Origin: Rhynchopus euleeides
Taxonomy: Eukaryota > Euglenozoa > Diplonemea > Diplonemida > Diplonemidae
Reading direction: 5' to 3'
NCBI GenBank assembly: GCA_963210315.1
Contig: OY723281.1
Span: 62,001-126,000, forward strand
Length of the DNA: 64,000 bases
A model generated the notes under the pieces. That model saw only the letters and a program-made list of their open reading frames with translations, did not search any database and was not told where the DNA came from. A program made the translations under genes and the position numbers. Shown piece by piece: positions 39,287 to 54,400 of this stretch (the stretch's first letter is position 1; each line of letters begins with the position of its first letter).

Positions 39287-41038
39287 GCTGCTGGTTGACC
39301 AGTGTGCCTGTGGTGGGGGTGGTTGGGGAGGTGCGGTGTAACCTCATGCAATGAAGGCGGAAATGGAAGAAGGTCAGGAGTCACGAGGAAGTGCCGCACT
39401 GCAGAGCCACATCTTGTCACCTCATTCACACGGCCCTGTGAAGCGGCAGTAAGCTGCGTTGCCCAATGAGGAAGGCACACCAGAACAGGAAACTCGAGGC
39501 AAGCCTGAACGGGGTCGGGGGGAACCTGGACGGGGATGGGGGTTGGGGTTGCTTCATGTGAGGCAAGCTTCGCTGAACGGGGCAATGGGAGGGGCGGGGG
39601 CAGGGGGTACATCCGACCCTGCAGTGCCGGACTGCTGATCTGGAGAACGCATCGAATCACTGTATATACGGATAACAATCCGAGCCCACTGCCCCCGTTA
39701 TCCAAGTATGTTGTGCGCCCTCCAGCCCCAGGTCGGGGATGCTCTTTCAGCGCAGGGCTCGCACCAGGCGGCGGGCGGGGCGAACGGTGGTGACCGTCAG
39801 ACCGTCGAGGCTGGGATGGCCGCGTTGACTGCCGCCCCTCCGCACCCCACTCCCCCACCTCTGCACCCCCACTCTGCTCCCTGTGCCCCGCCTCGCCACA
39901 CCCAGCGGTCCCACCCGCATTGCACGACACACACAAGGCAGGGAACAGGTTCCGAGACACTGCACTCAGGGTGGAACGGAAGACACAGCACACACAGAGA
40001 CTGAGGTTTTGTTCGTTGGTGTGCAGACCCACCTCCCGAAGAGGCTGAGTGCAACACCACGACCCTCTGAGCCCACCTTCCCCAGACACTCTCCACAAAT
40101 GCCTCAACTCCTGTGATGGGGAGGCTAGTGGTGTGCGGAGCAACGTTTGGCTGTGGTGGAGTGACATTTTCTGCTCACAAGTGTGCCACAAGCATGGGAA
40201 GGTGCAGCTCAAGGGTGGGCTGACACTTACCGGCAGTTAAAAACACAGAAAGAGAGTCGCTATCTCCTTTGCTCTGCCGTCAATCCACTTTCTGTGCTTC
40301 AGGCAGGTCAGCCGAGGCGCCGCACACAGGGGTGGGGTGAGAGAGAGAGGGGGGTCTTCGCTAGTCGTTATGCTTTGTTACTCTTCGTCAGTTTTCACCT
40401 CATTGAACAGGAAATGCACTAAAAAGCACTGACGATGACCCCGTAGCGAAGACCCCCAGAGAGAGGTGTTTTCAGAACATGGTGGATGCGTGCAGTGCAG
40501 GCAAGTGAAGTCTGTCAGTATAGGGCCTGGCAAGACTGTTCAATTTTCTGCTGTAGGTACCGTGGATTTTTTGATGGGGCAGTTTTTCCCTCCCGTTCAC
40601 CGCCTCCTCACCACCTCCGACCTCTGGCACACAAAAATGGGACTTTCTCCACAAAAAATGCCAAATCCAGGCCCCCGCCGACGGCATACGACTCAGGGAC
40701 GACTGTCATGGTGTTGTTTTGGGTACAAGTATGCACTGATATGCTGGACTGTCACTGTCTGTCTGTCTGTCTGTGGGGGATGTGTATGGAGGGCATCTGT
40801 GTGAGGATTGTTGGCACATCAGGGCGGAATGCGAAACCCTTGTCCAAGGCGCGGAGCAGGGGGTGGTGGGGTGGGTGTGGGGTGGGGTGGGGTGGGGGCA
40901 GGTATCCGGCGCTTCACAATATCTCACTGGGAACAACCGTACTCGAGGTTGGTGCCGCGCATCGGCATTGAACAGAAGTCCACAAGAGGCGTTGGGTGCC
41001 CGGTTCATCCGCCCTCGGATTGACACTCGTCAGTCAAG
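39287..41038. other. Intergenic region with a WD40 3' fragment and a MITE
   Basis: No intact gene. 39966-40097 (minus) is a remnant of a WD40 C-terminus and 3' flank (AGGGTGGAACGGAAGACAC to CCCAGACACTCTCC). 40350-40457 is a 107-bp-family MITE. Other open frames (for example plus 39708-40004) overlap on both strands and show no domain. Confidence 0.45.
40350..40457. mobile_element. 107-bp MITE family, copy 3, with 8-bp direct repeat
   Basis: Ends GGGGGTCTTCGCTAGTCGT and GTAGCGAAGACCCCC. AGAGAGAG flanks both sides (40342-40349 and 40458-40465), matching the 8-bp duplication length of hAT elements. The flank is low-complexity, so this is suggestive only. Confidence 0.6.
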
Positions 41039-41200
41039 GTGCCCGCAGTCTACTCATCGACCCATGGCGGCCAGGTTTACAACATCGCACTGTCGAGGTG
41101 TGGGACGCTCTGTGCTGTGGGTTACAACTACGGACACATCACTGTGTTTGACACCACCACCGCTGCTGTGGTGGCGGACTTAACACACGGCAATACGGCC
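41039..41200 (+). pseudogene. WD40 fragment on the plus strand
   Basis: About 54 codons in the opposite orientation to the other family members: PAVYSSTHGGQVYNIALSRC through GHITVFDTTTAAVVADLTHG. It starts and ends abruptly, followed by a 120-bp tandem repeat. It has its own variable window (GGQVYNI). A relic of rearrangement. Confidence 0.75.
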
Positions 41201-41241
41201 ATTGCATTCCAAGCAATGCTGCCGCCACACTCGGAACTAGA

Positions 41242-41850
41242 GACGACCCATTCTGACCCATTTGCACCCTGCCGGACACCCGATCAGCATGCCGGAGACC
41301 AATAGAATCCGCTGAGCAGCCCCCAACTTTCCTGAGCAGCCCCCAGGTATTCCAGGCACAGGACGACCCATTCCGACCCATTTGCACCCTGCCGGATACC
41401 CGATCAGCATGCCGGAGACCATTAGAATCCGCTGAGCAGCCCCCAGGTACTCCAGGCACAGGACGACCCATTCCGACCCATTTGCACCCTGCCGGACATC
41501 CGATCAGCATGCCGGAGACCAATAGAATCCGCTGAGCAGCCCCCAACTTTCCTGACCAGCCCCCAGGTACTCCAGACACAGGACGACCCATTCTGACCCA
41601 TTTGCACCCTGCCGGACACCCGATCAGCATGCCGGAGACCAATAGAATCCGCTGCGCAGCCCCCACACTTCCTGAGCAGCCCCCAGGTATTCCAGGCACA
41701 GGACGACCCATTCCGACCCATTTGCACCCTGCCGGATACCCGATCAGCATGCCGGAGACCAATAGAATCCGCTGAGCAGCCCCCAACTTTCCTGAGCAGC
41801 CCCCAGGTACTCTAGACACAGGACGACCCATTCCGACCCATTTGCATTCG
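41242..41850. repeat. 120-bp (one 100-bp) tandem repeat
   Basis: Units start GACGACCCATT at 41242, 41362, 41462, 41582, 41702 and 41822. One unit lacks a 20-bp segment. The length is a multiple of three except in that unit, so a 239-codon minus frame is open across it. I treat it as non-coding. Confidence 0.7.
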
Positions 41851-41944
41851 TCGCTCACAGCTCACAGAGGTCGCTCAGCACCCAAAAAGCGTTGCTCACA
41901 GCTATGAGACGTCGAGAATTTCGACTCACAGCAGCCACATGTTC

Positions 41945-42310
41945 GCACAGGAGTATCTAGCCGTCGGCTTTTCGTCCTGCCCAACACCACACCTTCAGGA
42001 GGCGTGCGCTCCAACACTCGTAACAATATGTTAAATGGAGGCATGCCCCTCACCACTCAGCTGCTGATCAGAGGAGCACCACACGTCAAGGACGTGCCAG
42101 GTACCACCTACTCATCAGGAGCTGCCCTGCCTTGGGAGCAGAGAATGGGGTTTAACATGCAGTAACCCCTCCAGACAGTGCAGTTGTGGTGTCTGGAGGG
42201 TCCCAAAACCCTTCGAAAACCCCCAAAATAGGCCCAGAGGCCCTCCCAGGCCATTTTTCACCCAAAAAAGTGAAAATTTTGCACCCCAAAAAATCGCCCA
42301 AAACCCATTT
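41945..42310. repeat. Direct repeat flanking the 51-bp array, left copy
   Basis: About 366 bp nearly identical to 56022-56379 in the same orientation, starting GCACAGGAGTATCTAGCCG and ending AAAACCCATTT. It contains the M module (about 42040-42160). No ORF of note. Confidence 0.8.
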
Positions 42311-42405
42311 TTTTCTGGGTGTGGGTGTGTCTGGGGGCGGAAAAATGGTGTTTTGCGCGAAAATTCGAGAAAACAATTTTCGACTTTTTTTCGTGATTTT
42401 GATTT

Positions 42406-45400
42406 CAGCACTCTCCTGCAGTCGGACACTTCTGCCTAAGTCCTAAACAGCCATTTCAGCACTCTCCTGCAGTCGGACACTTCTGCCTAGGTCCTAAACA
42501 CCCATTTCGGCACTCTCCTGCAGTCGGACACCTCTGCCTAGGTCCTAAACACCCATTTCGGCACTCTCCTGCAGTCGGACACTTCTGCCTAAGTCCTAAA
42601 CACCCATTTCAGCACTCTCCTGCAGTCGGACACCTCTGCCTAGGTCCTAAACACCCATTTCGGCACTCTCCTGCAGTCGGACACTTCTGCCTCGGTCCTA
42701 AACACCCATTTCAGCACTCTCCTGCAGTGGGACACCTCTGCCTAGGTCCTAAACACCCATTTCAGCACTCTCCTGCAGTCGGACACTTCTGCCTAGGTCC
42801 TAAACACCCATTTCAGCACTCTCCTGCAGTCGGACACTTCTGCCTAAGTCCGAAACACCCATTTCAGCACTCTCCTGCAGTCGGACACTTCTGCCTAGGT
42901 CCTAAACACCCATTTCAGCACTCTCCTGCAGTCGGACACTTCTGCCTAAGTCCGAAACACCCATTTCAGCACTCTCCTGCAGTCGGACACTTCTGCCTAG
43001 GTCCTAAACACCCATTTCAGCACTCTCCTGCAGTCGCACACCTCTGCCTAGGTTCTAAACACCCATTTCGGCACTCTCCTGCAGTCGGACACTTCTGCCT
43101 AGGTCCTAAACACCCATTTCAGCACTCTCCTGCAGTCGCACACCTCTGCCTAGGTCCTAAACACCCATTTCAGCACTCTCCTGCAGTCGGACACTTCTGC
43201 CTAAGTCCTAAACACCCATTTCGGCACTCTCCTGCAGTCGCACACCTCTGCCTAGGTCCTAAACACCCATTTCAGCACTCTCCTGCAGTCGGACACTTCT
43301 GCCTAGGTCCTAAACACCCATTTCGGCACTCTCCTGCAGTCGGACACTTCTGCCTAAGTCCTAAACACCCATTTCGGCACTCTCCTGCAGTCGCACACCT
43401 CTGCCTAGGTCCAAAACACCCATTTCAGCACTCTCCTGCAGTCGGACACTTCTGCCTAGGTCCTAAACACCCATTTCGGCACTCTCCTGCAGTCGGACAC
43501 TTCTGCCTAGGTCCTAAACACCCATTTCGGCACTCTCCTGCAGTCGCACACCTCTGCCTAGGTCCTAAACACCCATTTCAGCACTCTCCTGCAGTCGGAC
43601 ACTTCTGCCTAGGTCCTAAACACCCATTTCGGCACTCTCCTGCAGTCGGACACTTCTGCCTAAGTCCTAAACACCCATTTCGGCACTCTCCTGCAGTCGG
43701 ACACTTCTGCCTAGGTCCTAAACACCCATTTCAGCACTCTCCTGCAGTCGCACACCTCTGCCTAGGTCCTAAACACCCATTTCGGCACTCTCCTGCAGTC
43801 GGACACTTCTGCCTAGGTCCTAAACACCGATTTCAGCACTCTCCTGCAGTCGCACACCTCTGCCTAGGTCCTAAACACCCATTTCAGCACTCTCCTGCAG
43901 TCGCACACCTCTGCCTAGGTCCTAAACACCCATTTCGGCACTCTCCTGCAGTCGGACACTTCTGCCTAGGTCGTAAACACCCATTTCAGCACTCTCCTGC
44001 AGTCGCACACCTCTGCCTAGGTCCTAAACACCCATTTCAGCACTGTCCTGCAGTCGGACACTTCTGCCTAAGTCCTAAACACCCATTTCGGCACTCTCCT
44101 GCAGTCGCACACCTCTGCCTAGGTCCTAAACACCCATTTCAGCACTCTCCTGCAGTCGGACACTTCTGCCTAGGTCCTAAACACCCATTTCGGCACTCTC
44201 CTGCAGTCGGACACTTCTGCCTAGGTCCTAAACACCCATTTCAGCACTCTCCTGCAGTCGGACACTTCTGCCTAGGTCCTAAACACCCATTTCAGCACTC
44301 TCCTGCAGTCGGACACTTCTGCCTAGGTCCTAAACACGCATTTCGGCACTCTCCTGCAGTCGGACACTTCTGCCTAGGTCCTAAACACCCATTTCGGCAC
44401 TCTCCTGCAGTCGGACACTTCTGCCTAAGTCCTAAACACCCATTTCGGCACTCTCCTGCAGTCGCACACCTCTGCCTAGGTCCTAAACACCCATTTCGGC
44501 ACTCTCCTGCAGTCGGACACTTCTGCCTAGGTCCTAAACACCCATTTCGGCACTCTCCTGCAGTCGCACACCTCTGCCTAGGTCCTAAACACCCATTTCA
44601 GCACTCTCCTGCAGTCGGACACTTCTGCCTAGGTCCTAAACACCCATTTCGGCACTCTCCTGCAGTCGGACACTTCTGCCTAGGTCCTAAACACCCATTT
44701 CGGCACTCTCCTGCAGTCGGACACTTCTGCCTAGGTCCTTAACACCCATTTCGGCACTCTCCTGCAGTCGGACACTTCTGCCTAGGTCGTAAACACCCAT
44801 TTCAGCACTCTCCTGCAGTCGCACACCTCTGCCTAGGTCCTAAACACCCATTTCAGCACTGTCCTGCAGTCGGACACTTCTGCCTAAGTCCTAAACACCC
44901 ATTTCGGCACTCTCCTGCAGTCGCACACCTCTGCCTAGGTCCTAAACACCCATTTCAGCACTCTCCTGCAGTCGGACACTTCTGCCTAGGTCCTAAACAC
45001 CCATTTCGGCACTCTCCTGCAGTCGGACACTTCTGCCTAGGTCCTAAACACCCATTTCAGCACTCTCCTGCAGTCGGACACTTCTGCCTAGGTCCTAAAC
45101 ACCCATTTCAGCACTCTCCTGCAGTCGGACACTTCTGCCTAGGTCCTAAACACGCATTTCGGCACTCTCCTGCAGTCGGACACTTCTGCCTAGGTCCTAA
45201 ACACCCATTTCGGGACTCTCCTGCAGTCGGACACTTCTGCCTAGGTCCTAAACACCCATTTCAGCACTCTCCTGCAGTCGGACACTTCTGCCTAAGTCCT
45301 AAACACCCATTTCAGCACTCTCCTGCAGTCGGACACTTCTGCCTAGGTCCTAAACACCCATTTCGGCACTCTCCTGCAGTCGCACACCTCTGCCTAGGTC

Positions 45401-48400
45401 CTAAACACCCATTTCAGCACTCTCCTGCAGTCGGACACTTCTGCCTATGTCCTAAACACCCATTTCGGCACTCTCCTGCAGTCGCACACCTCTGCCTAGG
45501 TCCTAAACACCCATTTCAGCACTCTCCTGCAGTCGGACACTTCTGCCTAGGTCCTAAACACCCATTTCGGCACTCTCCTGCAGTCGGACACTTCTGCCTA
45601 GGTCCTAAACACCCATTTCGGCACTCTCCTGCAGTCGGTCACTTCTGCCTAGGTCCTAAACACCCATTTCAGCACTCTCCTGCAGTCGGACACTTCTGCC
45701 TCGGTCCTAAACACCCATTTCAGCACTCTCCTGCAGTGGGACACCTCTGCCTAGGTCCTAAACACCCATTTCAGCACTCTCCTGCAGTCGGACACTTCTG
45801 CCTAAGTCCGAAACACCCATTTCAGCACTCTCCTGCAGTCGGACACTTCTGCCTAGGTCCTAAACACCCATTTCAGCACTCTCCTGCAGTCGGACACTTC
45901 TGCCTAGGTCCTAAACACCCATTTCAGCACTCTCCTGCAGTCGGACACCTCTGCCTAGGTCCTAAACACCCATTTCGGCACTCTCCTGCAGTCGGACACT
46001 TCTGCCTAGGTCCTAAACACCCATTTCAGCACTCTCCTGCAGTCGGACACCTCTGCCTAGGTCCTAAACACCCATTTCAGCACTCTCCTGCAGTCGGACA
46101 CTTCTGCCTAGGTCCTAAACACCCATTTCAGCACTCTCCTGCAGTCGGACACTTCTGCCTAAGTCCGAAACACCCATTTCAGCACTCTCCTGCAGTCGGA
46201 CACTTCTGCCTAGGTCCTAAACACCCATTTCAGCACTCTCCTGCAGTCGGACACTTCTGCCTAGGTCCTAAACACCCATTTCAGCACTCTCCTGCAGTCG
46301 GACACCTCTGCCTAGGTCCTAAACACCCATTTCGGCACTCTCCTGCAGTCGGACACTTCTGCCTAGGTCCTAAACACCCATTTCAGCACTCTCCTGCAGT
46401 CGGACACCTCTGCCTAGGTCCTAAACACCCATTTCAGCACTCTCCTGCAGTCGGACACTTCTGCCTAGGTCCTAAACACCCATTTCAGCACTCTCCTGCA
46501 GTCGGACACTTCTGCCTAGGTCCTAAACACCCATTTCAGCACTCTCCTGCAGTCGGACACCTCTGCCTAGGTCCTAAACACCCATTTCGGCACTCTCCTG
46601 CAGTCGGACACTTCTGCCTAGGTCCTAAACACCCATTTCAGCACTCTCCTGCAGTCGGACACCTCTGCCTAGGTCCTACACACCCATTTCGGCACTCTCC
46701 TGCAGTCGGACACCTCTGCCTAGCTCCTAAACACCCATTTCGGCACTCTCCTGCAGTCGGACACTTCTGCCTAGGTCCTAAACACCCATTTCAGCACTCT
46801 CCTGCAGTCGGACACTTCTGCCTAGGTCCTAAACACCCATTTCAGCACTCTCCTGCAGTCGGACACCTCTGCCTAGGTCCTAAACACCCATTTCGGCACT
46901 CTCCTGCAGTCGGACACTTCTGCCTAGGTCCTAAACACCCATTTCAGCACTCTCCTGCAGTCGGACACCTCTGCCTAGGTCCTAAACACCCATTTCGGCA
47001 CTCTCCTGCAGTCGGACACTTCTGCCTAGGTCCTAAACACCCATTTCAGCACTCTCCTGCAGTCGGACACCTCTGCCTAGGTCCTAAACACCCATTTCAG
47101 CACTCTCCTGCAGTCGGACACTTCTGCCTAGGTCCTAAACACCCATTTCAGCACTCTCCTGCAGTCGGACACCTCTGCCTAGGTCCTAAACACCCATTTC
47201 GGCACTCTCCTGCAGTCGGACACTTCTGCCTAGGTCCTAAACACCCATTTCAGCACTCTCCTGCAGTCGGACACCTCTGCCTAGGTCCTAAACACCCATT
47301 TCGGCACTCTCCTGCAGTCGGACACTTCTGCCTAGGTCCTAAACACCCATTTCAGCACTCTCCTGCAGTCGGACACCTCTGCCTAGGTCCTAAACACCCA
47401 TTTCGGCACTCTCCTGCAGTCGGACACCTCTGCCTAGGTCCTAAACACCCATTTCGGCACTCTCCTGCAGTCGGACACTTCTGCCTAGGTCCTAAACACC
47501 CATTTCAGCACTCTCCTGCAGTCGGACACCTCTGCCTAGGTCCTAAACACCCATTTCGGCACTCTCCTGCAGTCGGACACTTCTGCCTAGGTCCTAAACA
47601 CCCATTTCAGCACTCTCCTGCAGTCGGACACCTCTGCCTAGGTCCTAAACACCCATTTCGGCACTCTCCTGCAGTCGGACACTTCTGCCTAGGTCCTAAA
47701 CACCCATTTCGGCACTCTCCTGCAGTCGGACACCTCTGCCTAGGTCCTAAACACCCATTTCGGCACTCTCCTGCAGTCGGACACTTCTGCCTAGGTCCTA
47801 AACACCCATTTCAGCACTCTCCTGCAGTCGGACACCTCTGCCTAGGTCCTAAACACCCATTTCGGCACTCTCCTGCAGTCGGACACTTCTGCCTAGGTCC
47901 TAAACACCCATTTCAGCACTCTCCTGCAGTCGGACACCTCTGCCTAGGTCCTAAACACCCATTTCAGCACTCTCCTGCAGTCGGACACTTCTGCCTAGGT
48001 CCTAAACACCCATTTCAGCACTCTCCTGCAGTCGGACACCTCTGCCTAGGTCCTAAACACCCATTTCGGCACTCTCCTGCAGTCGGACACTTCTGCCTAG
48101 GTCCTAAACACCCATTTCAGCACTCTCCTGCAGTCGGACACCTCTGCCTAGGTCCTAAACACCCATTTCAGCACTCTCCTGCAGTCGGACACTTCTGCCT
48201 AGGTCCTAAACACCCATTTCAGCACTCTCCTGCAGTCGGACACTTCTGCCTAGGTCCTAAACACCCATTTCAGCACTCTCCTGCAGTCGGACACCTCTGC
48301 CTAGGTCCTAAACACCCATTTCGGCACTCTCCTGCAGTCGGATACTTCTGCCTAGGTCCTAAACACCCATTTCAGCACTCTCCTGCAGTCGGACACTTCT

Positions 48401-51400
48401 GCCTAGGTCCTAAACACCCATTTCAGCACTCTCCTGCAGTCGGACACTTCTGCCTAGGTCCTAAACACCCATTTCGGCACTCTCCTGCAGTCGGACCCTT
48501 CTGCCTAATTCCTTAACACCCATTGCAGCACTCTCCTGTGGTCAGACACCTCTGCCTAAGTCCTAAACACCCATTTCAGCACTCTCCTGCAGTCGGACAC
48601 TTCTGCCTAGGTCCTAAACACCCATTTCAGCACTCTCCTGCAGTCGGACACTTCTGCCTAGGTCCTAAACACCCATTTCAGCACTCTCCTGCAGTCGGAC
48701 ACCTCTGCCTAGGTCCTAAACACCCATTTCGGCACTCTCCTGCAGTCGGACACTTCTGCCTAGGTCCTTAACACCCATTTCGGCACTCTCCTGCAGTCGG
48801 ACACTTCTGCCTAGGTCGTAAACACCCATTTCAGCACTCTCCTGCAGTCGCACACCTCTGCCTAGGTCCTAAACACCCATTTCAGCACTCTCCTGCAGTC
48901 GGACACTTCTGCCTAAGTCCTAAACACCCATTTCAGCACTCTCCTGCAGTCGCACACCTCTGCCTAGGTCCTAAACACCCATTTCAGCACTGTCCTGCAG
49001 TCGGACACTTCTGCCTAAGTCCTAAACACCCATTTCGGCACTCTCCTGCAGTCGCACACCTCTGCCTAGGTCCTAAACACCCATTTCAGCACTCTCCTGC
49101 AGTCGGACACTTCTGCCTAGGTCCTAAACACCCATTTCGGCACTCTCCTGCAGTCGGACACTTCTGCCTAGGTCCTAAACACCCATTTCAGCACTCTCCT
49201 GCAGTCGGACACTTCTGCCTAGGTCCTAAACACCCATTTCAGCACTCTCCTGCAGTCGGACACTTCTGCCTAGGTCCTAAACACGCATTTCGGCACTCTC
49301 CTGCAGTCGGACACTTCTGCCTAGGTCCTAAACACCCATTTCGGGACTCTCCTGCAGTCGGACACTTCTGCCTAGGTCCTAAACACCCATTTCAGCACTC
49401 TCCTGCAGTCGGACACTTCTGCCTAAGTCCTAAACACCCATTTCAGCACTCTCCTGCAGTCGGACACTTCTGCCTAGGTCCTAAACACCCATTTCGGCAC
49501 TCTCCTGCAGTCGCACACCTCTGCCTAGGTCCTAAACACCCATTTCAGCACTCTCCTGCAGTCGGACACTTCTGCCTATGTCCTAAACACCCATTTCGGC
49601 ACTCTCCTGCAGTCGCACACCTCTGCCTAGGTCCTAAACACCCATTTCAGCACTCTCCTGCAGTCGGACACTTCTGCCTAGGTCCTAAACACCCATTTCG
49701 GCACTCTCCTGCAGTCGGACACTTCTGCCTAGGTCCTAAACACCCATTTCGGCACTCTCCTGCAGTCGGTCACTTCTGCCTAGGTCCTAAACACCCATTT
49801 CAGCACTCTCCTGCAGTCGGACACTTCTGCCTCGGTCCTAAACACCCATTTCAGCACTCTCCTGCAGTGGGACACCTCTGCCTAGGTCCTAAACACCCAT
49901 TTCAGCACTCTCCTGCAGTCGGACACTTCTGCCTAAGTCCGAAACACCCATTTCAGCACTCTCCTGCAGTCGGACACTTCTGCCTAGGTCCTAAACACCC
50001 ATTTCAGCACTCTCCTGCAGTCGGACACTTCTGCCTAGGTCCTAAACACCCATTTCGGCACTCTCCTGCAGTCGGACACTTCTGCCTAGGTCCTAAACAC
50101 CCATTTCAGCACTCTCCTGCAGTCGGACACCTCTGCCTAGGTCCTAAACACCCATTTCAGCACTCTCCTGCAGTCGGACACTTCTGCCTAGGTCCTAAAC
50201 ACCCATTTCAGCACTCTCCTGCAGTCGGACACTTCTGCCTAAGTCCGAAACACCCATTTCAGCACTCTCCTGCAGTCGGACACTTCTGCCTAGGTCCTAA
50301 ACACCCATTTCAGCACTCTCCTGCAGTCGGACACTTCTGCCTAGGTCCTAAACACCCATTTCAGCACTCTCCTGCAGTCGGACACCTCTGCCTAGGTCCT
50401 AAACACCCATTTCGGCACTCTCCTGCAGTCGGACACTTCTGCCTAGGTCCTAAACACCCATTTCAGCACTCTCCTGCAGTCGGACACTTCTGCCTAGGTC
50501 CTAAACACCCATTTCAGCACTCTCCTGCAGTCGGACACCTCTGCCTAGGTCCTAAACACCCATTTCGGCACTCTCCTGCAGTCGGACACTTCTGCCTAGG
50601 TCCTAAACACCCATTTCAGCACTCTCCTGCAGTCGGACACCTCTGCCTAGGTCCTAAACACCCATTTCGGCACTCTCCTGCAGTCGGACACTTCTGCCTA
50701 GGTCCTAAACACCCATTTCAGCACTCTCCTGCAGTCGGACACCTCTGCCTAGGTCCTAAACACCCATTTCAGCACTCTCCTGCAGTCGGACACTTCTGCC
50801 TAGGTCCTAAACACCCATTTCAGCACTCTCCTGCAGTCGGACACCTCTGCCTAGGTCCTAAACACCCATTTCGGCACTCTCCTGCAGTCGGACACTTCTG
50901 CCTAGGTCCTAAACACCCATTTCAGCACTCTCCTGCAGTCGGACACCTCTGCCTAGGTCCTAAACACCCATTTCGGCACTCTCCTGCAGTCGGACACTTC
51001 TGCCTAGGTCCTAAACACCCATTTCAGCACTCTCCTGCAGTCGGACACCTCTGCCTAGGTCCTAAACACCCATTTCGGCACTCTCCTGCAGTCGGACACC
51101 TCTGCCTAGGTCCTAAACACCCATTTCGGCACTCTCCTGCAGTCGGACACTTCTGCCTAGGTCCTAAACACCCATTTCAGCACTCTCCTGCAGTCGGACA
51201 CCTCTGCCTAGGTCCTAAACACCCATTTCGGCACTCTCCTGCAGTCGGACACTTCTGCCTAGGTCCTAAACACCCATTTCAGCACTCTCCTGCAGTCGGA
51301 CACCTCTGCCTAGGTCCTAAACACCCATTTCGGCACTCTCCTGCAGTCGGACACTTCTGCCTAGGTCCTAAACACCCATTTCAGCACTCTCCTGCAGTCG

Positions 51401-54400
51401 GACACCTCTGCCTAGGTCCTAAACACCCATTTCGGCACTCTCCTGCAGTCGGACACCTCTGCCTAGGTCCTAAACACCCATTTCGGCACTCTCCTGCAGT
51501 CGGACACTTCTGCCTAGGTCCTAAACACCCATTTCAGCACTCTCCTGCAGTCGGACACCTCTGCCTAGGTCCTAAACACCCATTTCGGCACTCTCCTGCA
51601 GTCGGACACTTCTGCCTAGGTCCTAAACACCCATTTCAGCACTCTCCTGCAGTCGGACACCTCTGCCTAGGTCCTAAACACCCATTTCAGCACTCTCCTG
51701 CAGTCGGACACTTCTGCCTAGGTCCTAAACACCCATTTCAGCACTCTCCTGCAGTCGGACACCTCTGCCTAGGTCCTAAACACCCATTTCGGCACTCTCC
51801 TGCAGTCGGACACTTCTGCCTAGGTCCTAAACACCCATTTCAGCACTCTCCTGCAGTCGGACACCTCTGCCTAGGTCCTAAACACCCATTTCAGCACTCT
51901 CCTGCAGTCGGACACTTCTGCCTAGGTCCTAAACACCCATTTCAGCACTCTCCTGCAGTCGGACACTTCTGCCTAGGTCCTAAACACCCATTTCAGCACT
52001 CTCCTGCAGTCGGACACCTCTGCCTAGGTCCTAAACACCCATTTCGGCACTCTCCTGCAGTCGGATACTTCTGCCTAGGTCCTAAACACCCATTTCAGCA
52101 CTCTCCTGCAGTCGGACACTTCTGCCTAGGTCCTAAACACCCATTTCAGCACTCTCCTGCAGTCGGACACTTCTGCCTAGGTCCTAAACACCCATTTCGG
52201 CACTCTCCTGCAGTCGGACCCTTCTGCCTAATTCCTTAACACCCATTGCAGCACTCTCCTGTGGTCAGACACCTCTGCCTAAGTCCTAAACACCCATTTC
52301 AGCACTCTCCTGCAGTCGGACACTTCTGCCTAGGTCCTAAACACCCATTTCAGCACTCTCCTGCAGTCGGACACTTCTGCCTAGGTCCTAAACACCCATT
52401 TCAGCACTCTCCTGCAGTCGGACACCTCTGCCTAGGTCCTAAACACCCATTTCGGCACTCTCCTGCAGTCGGACACTTCTGCCTAGGTCCTTAACACCCA
52501 TTTCGGCACTCTCCTGCAGTCGGACACTTCTGCCTAGGTCGTAAACACCCATTTCAGCACTCTCCTGCAGTCGCACACCTCTGCCTAGGTCCTAAACACC
52601 CATTTCAGCACTCTCCTGCAGTCGGACACTTCTGCCTAAGTCCTAAACACCCATTTCAGCACTCTCCTGCAGTCGCACACCTCTGCCTAGGTCCTAAACA
52701 CCCATTTCAGCACTGTCCTGCAGTCGGACACTTCTGCCTAAGTCCTAAACACCCATTTCGGCACTCTCCTGCAGTCGCACACCTCTGCCTAGGTCCTAAA
52801 CACCCATTTCAGCACTCTCCTGCAGTCGGACACTTCTGCCTAGGTCCTAAACACCCATTTCGGCACTCTCCTGCAGTCGGACACTTCTGCCTAGGTCCTA
52901 AACACCCATTTCAGCACTCTCCTGCAGTCGGACACTTCTGCCTAGGTCCTAAACACCCATTTCAGCACTCTCCTGCAGTCGGACACTTCTGCCTAGGTCC
53001 TAAACACGCATTTCGGCACTCTCCTGCAGTCGGACACTTCTGCCTACGTCCTAAACACCCATTTCGGGACTCTCCTGCAGTCGGACACTTCTGCCTAGGT
53101 CCTAAACACCCATTTCAGCACTCTCCTGCAGTCGGACACTTCTGCCTAAGTCCTAAACACCCATTTCAGCACTCTCCTGCAGTCGGACACTTCTGCCTAG
53201 GTCCTAAACACCCATTTCGGCACTCTCCTGCAGTCGCACACCTCTGCCTAGGTCCTAAACACCCATTTCAGCACTCTCCTGCAGTCGGACACTTCTGCCT
53301 ATGTCCTAAACACCCATTTCGGCACTCTCCTGCAGTCGCACACCTCTGCCTAGGTCCTAAACACCCATTTCAGCACTCTCCTGCAGTCGGACACTTCTGC
53401 CTAGGTCCTAAACACCCATTTCGGCACTCTCCTGCAGTCGGACACTTCTGCCTAGGTCCTAAACACCCATTTCGGCACTCTCCTGCAGTCGGTCACTTCT
53501 GCCTAGGTCCTAAACACCCATTTCAGCACTCTCCTGCAGTCGGACACTTCTGCCTCGGTCCTAAACACCCATTTCAGCACTCTCCTGCAGTGGGACACCT
53601 CTGCCTAGGTCCTAAACACCCATTTCAGCACTCTCCTGCAGTCGGACACTTCTGCCTAAGTCCGAAACACCCATTTCAGCACTCTCCTGCAGTCGGACAC
53701 TTCTGCCTAGGTCCTAAACACCCATTTCAGCACTCTCCTGCAGTCGGACACTTCTGCCTAGGTCCTAAACACCCATTTCAGCACTCTCCTGCAGTCGGAC
53801 ACCTCTGCCTAGGTCCTAAACACCCATTTCGGCACTCTCCTGCAGTCGGACACTTCTGCCTAGGTCCTAAACACCCATTTCAGCACTCTCCTGCAGTCGG
53901 ACACCTCTGCCTAGGTCCTAAACACCCATTTCAGCACTCTCCTGCAGTCGGACACTTCTGCCTAGGTCCTAAACACCCATTTCAGCACTCTCCTGCAGTC
54001 GGACACTTCTGCCTAAGTCCGAAACACCCATTTCAGCACTCTCCTGCAGTCGGACACTTCTGCCTAGGTCCTAAACACCCATTTCAGCACTCTCCTGCAG
54101 TCGGACACTTCTGCCTAGGTCCTAAACACCCATTTCAGCACTCTCCTGCAGTCGGACACCTCTGCCTAGGTCCTAAACACCCATTTCGGCACTCTCCTGC
54201 AGTCGGACACTTCTGCCTAGGTCCTAAACACCCATTTCAGCACTCTCCTGCAGTCGGACACCTCTGCCTAGGTCCTAAACACCCATTTCAGCACTCTCCT
54301 GCAGTCGGACACTTCTGCCTAGGTCCTAAACACCCATTTCAGCACTCTCCTGCAGTCGGACACTTCTGCCTAGGTCCTAAACACCCATTTCAGCACTCTC

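Noticed and set aside
41139..41858. 239-codon minus frame with a 40-residue repeat
   Set aside because: Produced by a 120-bp tandem repeat divisible by three; starts inside an antisense WD40 relic.
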